This document shows, one piece after another, positions 1 through 5,476 of a stretch of DNA of 10,053 nucleotides. This stretch comes from Marinobacter sp. (GTDB lineage: Bacteria > Pseudomonadota > Gammaproteobacteria > Pseudomonadales > Oleiphilaceae), in NCBI GenBank assembly GCA_017643965.1, contig JAEPMM010000087.1:1-10053 (forward strand), in the 5' to 3' direction. The notes beneath the pieces are model-generated. The model made no database searches. It saw nothing but the letters and a program-made list of their open reading frames with translations, and was not told the DNA's origin. Numbering within the stretch: position 1 is the stretch's first letter; each line of letters begins with the position of its first letter. The translations under genes and the position numbers were made by a program.

Positions 1-264
1 CACCACAATCTGGAACAACAGATAAGCCCATCCGCTCAGGGTGAATCGCAGTAGCTCAGCGAGGATCAGCACCGGCAAAATGGCCGCTAAAAGGCCCAAC
101 AGCCCCAGCGATATCGACCGGCCTGCCTGTTCCGGCTTTCGGTTCAACCGTCGTTCCAGCGCCCCGGCCACGCGCCCGAACCCCACCAGCGGATGCCACC
201 GGCGGGGCTCCCCAAGCCAGCGATCCAGCAGCACAGCGGCAAGGCACGCAATCACAGAGAACAT
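1..264 (-). CDS. cbiB: Adenosylcobinamide-phosphate synthase CbiB/CobD, N-terminal part (cut by window edge)
   Basis: This is the first 88 codons of a minus-strand gene that continues beyond base 1. The enzyme is an inner-membrane protein that attaches (R)-1-aminopropan-2-ol phosphate, or aminopropanol, to adenosylcobyric acid to give adenosylcobinamide (phosphate). The translation starts MFSVIACLAAVLLDRW and carries the family's signature near the N-terminus: D14-R15, then G18-E19-P20, then H24-P25-L26-V27-G28. Hydrophobic stretches at residues 2-13, about 51-68 and 75-88 fit the multi-spanning topology. ATG at 264-262 was chosen because the signature follows at the usual distance. No strong Shine-Dalgarno precedes it; a TTG four codons upstream, with AAGAGAG before it, is an alternative start. 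It is divergent from cobT, as part of a cobalamin cluster. Confidence 0.9.
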   Translation of the reverse strand, partial: MFSVIACLAAVLLDRWLGEPRRWHPLVGFGRVAGALERRLNRKPEQAGRSISLGLLGLLAAILPVLILAELLRFTLSGWAYLLFQIVV

Positions 265-317
265 AAAGGTGCTCAAATCGGCAGCATCTCTCTTAAGCAG
301 ACAAAACTTGGGAGCAA

Positions 318-428
318 GGAATCGGTTGGGCAGGGCTCTCAAAAACACGCTGTGAATACATCCATGTACGCTCCGCTCCGCCATCCATGGCTCCGCAGGG
401 TTTTGGAGAGCCCTGCCCAACCGATTCC
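318..428. repeat. Large inverted-repeat intergenic element (23-bp perfect arms)
   Basis: Bases 318-340 are the exact reverse complement of 406-428. Beyond the perfect block, imperfect pairing continues inward for about eight more bases (A-run at 341-345 against T-run at 401-404). The 65-bp core between the arms holds two copies of CATCCATG (359-366 and 382-389), three copies of CTCCG (371-375, 376-380, 391-395) and a small palindrome around CCATGG. No transposase is present, so it looks like a non-autonomous or REP-like repeat that folds into a long hairpin in RNA. From memory, elements with this core and these arms occur between genes in Marinobacter genomes; that is recall, not a search result. 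It may act as a transcription barrier between the divergent genes. Confidence 0.8.
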
Positions 429-482
429 CCGGACTTCGGGTTTTCGTAATCAGGCTGGAGTTTAACCGAGTCACTGTCGGCC

Positions 483-511
483 TTGACACCTTTTCGGGCC
501 GGGTAGACCAT
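483..511 (+). promoter_or_regulatory. Possible sigma-70 promoter for cobT
   Basis: A perfect TTGACA -35 hexamer lies at 483-488. At the ideal 17-base spacing the -10 candidate GACCAT (506-511) matches the consensus at only three of six bases. The pair is correctly placed and oriented, about 30 bases ahead of the cobT start, but the weak -10 keeps confidence low; an activator or another start site is possible. Confidence 0.3.
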
Positions 512-540
512 TCCCTGTTTTCATTGGCCAGGAATCCACT

Positions 541-1605
541 ATGCCTTCTCTGCCTCCAAGCTGGACCCAGCCGCTGCCCACACCCAATGCGCAGAGTGCC
601 CGGCTGGCAACAGAGCGCCAGCAGGTGCTGACCAAACCACCGGGCGCCCTGGGGCAACTGGAACAGCTGGCTGTCCAGTTGGCCGGCCTGCAAGGGCAGG
701 AGCGACCGACGGTAGACCCGGTGCGAATTACTGTATTTGCCGGCGATCACGGGGTTTGCGCAGAGGGCGTGTCGGCGTTTCCCCAGGACGTCACCACACA
801 GATGATCGCCAACTTTGCCGCCGGCGGCGCGGCCATCAGTGTGCTAGCGAAACAGCTGGATGCATCGCTGGAGGTGGTCAATCTGGGCACAGTGGGTGAG
901 GTGCCGGAGTTGCCCGGCGTTCGTAATGAACAGATTGCGCCGGCGACCGCCAACCTGGCAGTGACCCACGCGATGACAGACGATCAGGTGTGCGCCGCGC
1001 TGGCCAGTGGCGATGCGGCGGCCGAGCGTGCTGCCCGCGCAGAATGCCGTCTGTTTATTGGCGGTGATATGGGCATCGGCAACACCACCAGTGCCGCCGC
1101 CCTGGCTTGCGCCCTGCTGAGGGCCACACCGGACCATCTGGTCGGCCCCGGCACGGGGCTGGACAAGACGGGGGTTTCCCGTAAAGCTCAGGTGGTCGCT
1201 CGGGCCCTGGCGCGACACGGCGACAGCACCGATCCTCTGACGGTTCTGGCCTCGCTCGGCGGCTTCGAAATTGCCGCACTGACCGGCGCCCTGCTGGGTT
1301 GCGCGGCGCGGGGTATTCCGGTGCTGGTGGACGGTTATATTGTCTCGGTCGCCGCGCTGGTAGGTGTGCACCAACAGCCGGGCCTGCGGGACTGGCTGCT
1401 GTTCGCGCACCGCTCGGCGGAGCCCGGGCACGCCCGGATACTGGACGCGCTGGATGCCAGGCCGCTGCTGGATCTGGGTATGCGTCTGGGTGAAGGCAGC
1501 GGCGCCGCGGTGGCGGTTCCCCTGCTGCGGTCGGCCTGTGCCCTGCACAACACCATGGCCAGTTTTGCCGATGCCGGCGTCAGCAATAAAAACGCTAGCT
1601 CCTGA
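541..1605 (+). CDS. cobT: Nicotinate-nucleotide--dimethylbenzimidazole phosphoribosyltransferase CobT
   Basis: CobT transfers the ribose phosphate of nicotinate mononucleotide to 5,6-dimethylbenzimidazole, making alpha-ribazole 5'-phosphate for the lower ligand of cobalamin; it is cytosolic. The 354-residue length is typical. Family blocks occur in order: KPPGALGQLE near residue 32, FAGDHGVCAEGVSAFP near 66-81, GGDMGIGNTTSAAAL near 175, VGPGTGLDKTG near 200, LGGFEIAALTGA near 240, and GEGSGAAVAVPLL. The glutamate of that last block is residue 318 and corresponds to the catalytic Glu317 of the Salmonella enzyme. The start is supported by AGGAA at 530-534, six bases before the ATG. cobC follows nine bases after the stop, so the two are probably co-transcribed. 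In Pseudomonas nomenclature this gene is called cobU. Confidence 0.96.
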   Translation: MPSLPPSWTQPLPTPNAQSARLATERQQVLTKPPGALGQLEQLAVQLAGLQGQERPTVDPVRITVFAGDHGVCAEGVSAFPQDVTTQMIANFAAGGAAISVLAKQLDASLEVVNLGTVGEVPELPGVRNEQIAPATANLAVTHAMTDDQVCAALASGDAAAERAARAECRLFIGGDMGIGNTTSAAALACALLRATPDHLVGPGTGLDKTGVSRKAQVVARALARHGDSTDPLTVLASLGGFEIAALTGALLGCAARGIPVLVDGYIVSVAALVGVHQQPGLRDWLLFAHRSAEPGHARILDALDARPLLDLGMRLGEGSGAAVAVPLLRSACALHNTMASFADAGVSNKNASS

Positions 1606-1614
1606 AGGAACCCC

Positions 1615-2220
1615 ATGACAAACAGCACCACGACGGTTGACCTGATTCGCCATGGCGAGCCCGCCGGCGGCCCGATGTTCCGCGGCAGTCAGGACGATCC
1701 GCTCAGCGATCTGGGCTGGCAGCAGATGCGTTCGGCCATCGTCGCCACGGATCAGTGGGATCGGGTGGTCACGTCACCGCTGCTGCGCTGCCGCCGGTTT
1801 GCCGAAGAGCTGGCTTGCGCGCAGCAGCTGCCGCTTGAGGTGGATGATCGCCTGCGGGAAATCAGTTTCGGAGCCTGGGAGGGGCGCACCGCCAATGCCA
1901 TCATGGCAGAAACCCCGGAGGCACTGACCCGTTTCTGGAGCGACCCGGTCACCCACCTGCCCCCGGGCGGGGAGCCGCTGGCCGAATTCCAGACCCGGGT
2001 CCGGGAGGCCTGGCAGCACTGGATCCAAGAAGCCGCCGGCCAGCAGATTCTGGTGGTGTGCCACGGCGGGGTGATCCGCATGGTGCTGGCGGAGGTGATG
2101 GGCATTCCCCTGGACCGCAGCTTCTCGGCGCTGGCCGTGCCCTATGCCTGTCGCAGCCGGGTGCGCATCGACCAGTCCGACCACGGCGTTCTCAGCTGCC
2201 TGCTGAGCCACGGCGCCTGA
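1615..2220 (+). CDS. cobC: Alpha-ribazole phosphatase-type histidine phosphatase (CobC)
   Basis: This is a 201-residue histidine phosphatase (phosphoglycerate-mutase-like fold). The catalytic R12-H13-G14 motif, the SPLLRCR block (R58), the GAWEGR acid (E89) and the second histidine in CHGG (H150) are all present, so it should be active through a phosphohistidine. Family members in this context remove the phosphate of alpha-ribazole phosphate or of adenosylcobalamin 5'-phosphate. The specific assignment rests on its position nine bases after cobT, which makes the substrate of that enzyme's product its likely target; by sequence alone a generic phosphatase could not be excluded. AAGGA at 1606-1610 lies directly after the cobT stop and serves as Shine-Dalgarno. 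The gene ends six bases from the convergent cobU. Confidence 0.87.
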   Translation: MTNSTTTVDLIRHGEPAGGPMFRGSQDDPLSDLGWQQMRSAIVATDQWDRVVTSPLLRCRRFAEELACAQQLPLEVDDRLREISFGAWEGRTANAIMAETPEALTRFWSDPVTHLPPGGEPLAEFQTRVREAWQHWIQEAAGQQILVVCHGGVIRMVLAEVMGIPLDRSFSALAVPYACRSRVRIDQSDHGVLSCLLSHGA

Positions 2221-2226
2221 TATCGT

Positions 2227-2751
2227 TCACCCCTTGAGCCACAGCGGCAAGCCCGCCACGCTCATCACTACCCGGTCGCAGGTGCTGGCCAGGGCCTGAT
2301 TCAGCCAGCCCAGCTCATCGCAGAAACGGCGGGTCAGGGGGTCCATGCCGATGGTGCCCAGCCCCACTTCGTTGCTCACTATCGCGAGGCTGCCGGGGTA
2401 CCTCATCAATGCCTCGAGAAAAGCCTCGCGTTCCCGGCCGAAGGTCTCTTCGCCCGCAAACAGCAGGTTGCTGATCCACAGGCTCATGCAGTCCACCAAC
2501 AGAAAGGGCGGAATCGGCTTGCTTGCGGCAGTTTTTAGAGCATCGGCAAGCTGCAGCGGGGCCTCCACCAGCCCCCAGTGAGACGGCCGGCTGGCCACAT
2601 GCCGCTGCACCCGCTGCGCCATTTCGTCATCACCCACGGTTGCCGTGGCGACATACACCACGTCGCATCCGGAGTCTGCCGCCAGCGTCTCCGCCATCGC
2701 GGTTTTTCCCGATCGGATCCCCCCCAGAACGAGGGTTCTCGAAACCTCCAT
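2227..2751 (-). CDS. cobU: Adenosylcobinamide kinase / adenosylcobinamide-phosphate guanylyltransferase CobU
   Basis: CobU phosphorylates adenosylcobinamide and then transfers GMP from GTP to give adenosylcobinamide-GDP, the activated ring substrate of CobS. The P-loop is G10-GIRSGK-T17. The R47-x2-R50-H51 stretch followed by RPSHW matches the region of the guanylylated histidine (His46 in Salmonella), and DCMSLWISNLL is the Walker-B-like strand. The C-terminal block starting VSNEVGLG and ending VAGLPLWLKG is strongly characteristic. I set the start at 2751 (174 residues, close to the usual 180), because AGGAG lies five bases upstream and the P-loop then sits at residue 10. The frame stays open to an ATG at 2865, but that 38-residue extension crosses the CRP site and has no family resemblance. 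In Pseudomonas it is called cobP. Confidence 0.94.
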   Translation of the reverse strand: MEVSRTLVLGGIRSGKTAMAETLAADSGCDVVYVATATVGDDEMAQRVQRHVASRPSHWGLVEAPLQLADALKTAASKPIPPFLLVDCMSLWISNLLFAGEETFGREREAFLEALMRYPGSLAIVSNEVGLGTIGMDPLTRRFCDELGWLNQALASTCDRVVMSVAGLPLWLKG

Positions 2752-2819
2752 GACGACTCCTTGACCAACCGGATGACGTAAGCAGGCACCTGTTGGATCA
2801 CCCGCCCTCAAGAATGGCC

Positions 2820-2841
2820 CAATGTGACGCAGATCACATTT
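2820..2841 (+). promoter_or_regulatory. CRP/Vfr (cAMP receptor protein) binding site
   Basis: TGTGA at 2823-2827 and TCACA at 2834-2838 are separated by exactly six bases, the full consensus half-sites of the CRP family, with matching AT flanks (AA before, TTT after). The centre is 2830.5. If it activates the plus-strand operon as a class II site (centre at -41.5), transcription would begin near 2872, and a TATCAC hexamer sits at 2860-2865, just where the -10 would be. The site is also 79 bases upstream of the cobU start, so it might influence that gene too. The match is visible in the sequence; binding and direction of regulation are inferred. Confidence 0.8.
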
Positions 2842-2935
2842 TAACCATATGTTACAAACTATCACGTTACCCTTTGCACCGATCGCTCCGGGTGATCACA
2901 ACAATAATAGAAATGCCTCAACAATAAAAAACGGT

Positions 2936-2953
2936 TTACCGGGCAACCGGTAA
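2936..2953 (+). promoter_or_regulatory. Leader hairpin with GCAA tetraloop
   Basis: TTACCGG (2936-2942) and CCGGTAA (2947-2953) are perfect reverse complements around GCAA, a GNRA-type tetraloop. The stem ends 11 bases before the Shine-Dalgarno GAGAGG and 22 bases before the ATG, so it would lie in the 5' untranslated region. No U-run follows, so it is not a normal terminator. It could stabilise the mRNA, affect ribosome access, or instead be a DNA-level operator palindrome. Confidence 0.55.
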
Positions 2954-2975
2954 TAAAGACAAATGAGAGGTTCAC

Positions 2976-5450
2976 ATGAACAACAATAAACGACCCGTGC
3001 CTGCGGCATGGGCATTCGCTGGCGCACTGTTGATCACCGGCTGTGGCGGCGGCTCCGGGAGCGGTGACGACAGCCCTGCGCAGGGACCATCAACAACCCC
3101 GAACAACCCGGCCGTTGCCTCAGACAACGAAACCGCTGCCCGGCAACCAGCCACCATCGACCGCTACAGCTTCGCCAACGGGTGCTACACCCTTGAGGCA
3201 CAGGGCAACTTCCTGTCCGCCGATCCGCAAACCGGACAGTACTCCGTCACCACTGAAGCCAGTCAGGCTACCGCCTTCCGCATGCGCCCGACACGGCTCG
3301 GAGCCTATCTGATGATGTCCGGATACCAGCGCAACAGTGGCGAAACCGGCCGTTTCGAGCTGCTGGGCATCAGCGATCCGGCGGGCGAATTCCTCGATGA
3401 CGCCGGTAATTTCATTGGCGAGATCAGTTACCTGGTTGCCGGCCTTGGCGATACCACCAACCTGGTACTGGATCCCGTGTCGCCGCTGGGTGACGCGCTC
3501 CGCGCCATCGGCGAGAGCCTGGAGTTTACCGGTGATCAGATCGGCGACACCACCGTGAATCCCGCACTGGCGATGGTGAATGCGCCCAGCGACCTGGCGG
3601 TCTGGCAACTGCAGCGTCAGGGCCAGGAGCAGGTGTACACCCTGGCCTCGGACGTTACCGGGCTGATGCTGTCAGCGCGGGAAGACGGGCTGGCGCTGGT
3701 GTCACCGTCTGCGGTGGATGAATCCGCCAGCTTCCGCCTGGCCGAGGCCTCCGGCTGTGACGCTTATCCGGAGGCGGAACTGAACGCCGAGATGCTGGAT
3801 GCTCAGGGGCCGGCCATCTACCTGAAAGAGGTGGACCGCTTCAGCAAAGTAAAAGGCATCGACAAGGACGACGTGTTCGGCTTCGTGGATACCCACTCCC
3901 ACATCTCCGCCTACGAATTCATCGGTGGCCGGGTCAACTACGGCGCCCCCTTCCACCGTTTCGGCGTTACCCATGCTCTCCACGACTGCGAAGCGGTGCA
4001 TGGTCCCTGGGGGGCCACCGGCTTTGTGGAACTGGCCACCAGCGGCATCGGCGCCCACGACACCCAGGGCTGGCCCACGTTCAATGACTGGCCCCGTTTC
4101 AACTCCCTGCAGCACCACCAGAGTTACTACCGCTGGATGGAGCGGGCCCACCTGGCAGGCATGAAGATTCTGGTCAACCATCTGGTGCACAACGAGATTC
4201 TCTGCCGCATCAACCCGCAGAAAGAGAACGACTGCGACCCCATGGAATCCATCCTGCTGCAGATCCAGCGCATGTACGAGATGCAGGATTACATTGATGC
4301 CCAGCACGGCGGCCCGGGCGAGGGCTGGTTCCAGATTGTCACCAGCCCGGCCAGCGCCCGCGAGGTCATTGATGACGGCAAACTGGCGGTGGTGCTCGGC
4401 ATCGAGATGTCGAAAGTGTTCAAGTGCGGCGAGTTCCTGGGGGTCGCGGAATGCAGCCGGGAGGAGATCGTGGAACGGCTGGACCAGTTCTACCAGCTGG
4501 GGGTTCGCAACATCTTCCCGGTACACAAGTTCGACAACGCCTTTGGCGGCCACCTGCCGGATCTGTCCACCGGCATCGGTATCGGGCCGGTGCTCTACGC
4601 CGGCAACATGCTGGAAACCGGCCACACCGTTGAATTCGAGCAGTGCCCGGACAACGTCGAGTACACCGGCGGTGAGCCGGACCAGAACGCCGACCTGCAG
4701 CTCTTCGGCCTGTTCGACCAGCTGCTGTTCCAACTGGATTACCTGGGCGAGCGCTTCCCGGAAACGCCCGAGGAAATGGCCGCACTCGATCCCCGTCGTG
4801 GCACCGACCAGCTGTGCAACCGCCGTGGCCTGAGCGATCTCGGCGACTTCCTCATCGAGGAGCTGGTGCGCCGCAAGATGATGATCGAAACCGACCACAT
4901 CATCCGCAAGGCCGCTGCACGGATTCTGGAGATTACGCAGCCGCTGGATTACCCGGTGATCAACAGCCACGGCAGCTGGGGTGGTACCGAAGCGCTGCGG
5001 GACCGCATTGCCGCTCAGGGTGGCATCACCGCCTCGTTCGGTGGCACCCGTGAGGACTGGGTGCGCAAACTGACCCGCGACGGCAACCGCCCCCGCAACA
5101 AAGACTTCATGGTGGGCCCGTTCGGCGGTGCCGGCTTTGCGTCAGACGTCAACGGCATCGCCCAGCTGGCATCGAATCCCGGCATCCCCGAGGACGAAGC
5201 CGGCCTGTATCCGTTCACCTCCATCGACGGCCGGGTCCGCTTCGATGTGCAACGCACCGGCGACCGTGCGTTCAGCCTCTACGACGGTCGTGGTGTGGCC
5301 CATTACGGCCTCTATCCGGATCAGATCGAGGACATGATCCGCAACAGCGACGCCGATCCCGAACAGGTTGATGACGCCATCAACCAGCTGTTCACCTCCG
5401 CCGAGGCCTACCTGCGGATGTGGGAACGGATTGAGCGGGCACCGCTGTAA
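2976..5450 (+). CDS. Large lipoprotein with peptidase M19 (membrane dipeptidase)-like catalytic domain
   Basis: This 824-residue exported protein has a lipoprotein signal peptide (lipobox I20-T21-G22-C23), followed by a low-complexity Gly/Ser/Pro/Asn linker to about residue 60. Glycine after the cysteine favours the outer membrane. Residues about 65-260 contain two similar beta-rich units (GCYTLEAQGNFLSA..., QVYTLASDVTGLMLSA...), perhaps a beta-trefoil-like domain. From about 295 the protein follows the M19 zinc dipeptidase plan: D305-T-H307-S-H309 at the first metal site, E477 in VLGIEMSK, H517 in PVHKFDNAFGG, GLSDLGDFLIEEL before H641, H665 in VINSHGS, and S-D724-V-N-G. Known M19 members have HxD at the first site; here it is HxH. 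M19 enzymes are usually 330-420 residues, so this one carries large insertions. Substrate is unknown. The start has AGAGG five bases upstream. The cytochrome fusion gene follows after 26 bases, clearly in one operon. Confidence 0.8.
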   Translation: MNNNKRPVPAAWAFAGALLITGCGGGSGSGDDSPAQGPSTTPNNPAVASDNETAARQPATIDRYSFANGCYTLEAQGNFLSADPQTGQYSVTTEASQATAFRMRPTRLGAYLMMSGYQRNSGETGRFELLGISDPAGEFLDDAGNFIGEISYLVAGLGDTTNLVLDPVSPLGDALRAIGESLEFTGDQIGDTTVNPALAMVNAPSDLAVWQLQRQGQEQVYTLASDVTGLMLSAREDGLALVSPSAVDESASFRLAEASGCDAYPEAELNAEMLDAQGPAIYLKEVDRFSKVKGIDKDDVFGFVDTHSHISAYEFIGGRVNYGAPFHRFGVTHALHDCEAVHGPWGATGFVELATSGIGAHDTQGWPTFNDWPRFNSLQHHQSYYRWMERAHLAGMKILVNHLVHNEILCRINPQKENDCDPMESILLQIQRMYEMQDYIDAQHGGPGEGWFQIVTSPASAREVIDDGKLAVVLGIEMSKVFKCGEFLGVAECSREEIVERLDQFYQLGVRNIFPVHKFDNAFGGHLPDLSTGIGIGPVLYAGNMLETGHTVEFEQCPDNVEYTGGEPDQNADLQLFGLFDQLLFQLDYLGERFPETPEEMAALDPRRGTDQLCNRRGLSDLGDFLIEELVRRKMMIETDHIIRKAAARILEITQPLDYPVINSHGSWGGTEALRDRIAAQGGITASFGGTREDWVRKLTRDGNRPRNKDFMVGPFGGAGFASDVNGIAQLASNPGIPEDEAGLYPFTSIDGRVRFDVQRTGDRAFSLYDGRGVAHYGLYPDQIEDMIRNSDADPEQVDDAINQLFTSAEAYLRMWERIERAPL

Positions 5451-5476
5451 CAACAACAAAAAACAAGGAAAGAGCC

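Larger units (their letters stand above)
265..540. other. cbiB-cobT divergent intergenic region
   Basis: This 276-bp gap separates two divergent cobalamin genes, so it should hold both promoters. It contains the large inverted-repeat element described separately, and directly after that a small hairpin candidate (CCCG, 5-base loop, CGGG at 428-440) followed by TTTT, which could act as a weak terminator. I looked for the conserved B12 box of a cobalamin riboswitch in front of either gene and saw none. Short reading frames across the gap follow the repeat and do not look coding. Confidence 0.6.
2752..2975. other. Divergent regulatory region between cobU and the M19-like lipoprotein operon
   Basis: These 224 bases separate cobU (minus) from the lipoprotein operon (plus). 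They become distinctly AT-rich after about 2839 compared with the flanking genes. They hold a CRP/Vfr site at 2820-2841, an AATAAT hexamer at 2903-2908 without a well-spaced -35 partner, a perfect hairpin at 2936-2953 and a Shine-Dalgarno sequence (GAGAGG, 2965-2970). No small gene is evident. Confidence 0.6.

Noticed and set aside
193..511. Short open frames on both strands over the cbiB-cobT gap
   Set aside because: They are generated by the inverted-repeat element and by the antisense of cbiB; no ribosome-binding site or protein similarity supports them.
431..540. Cobalamin riboswitch ahead of cobT
   Set aside because: The stretch is short and I could not find the B12 box or a matching stem arrangement.
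2752..2865. A 38-residue N-terminal extension of CobU from an upstream ATG
   Set aside because: It runs through the CRP site, lacks family similarity, and a strong Shine-Dalgarno precedes the ATG at 2751 instead.
2850..2866. A second CRP-like motif (TGTTA...TCACG)
   Set aside because: The half-sites are imperfect and separated by seven bases rather than six.
3702..4970. A 422-codon open frame on the minus strand
   Set aside because: It is antisense to the M19-like domain, whose catalytic motifs establish the plus strand as coding.
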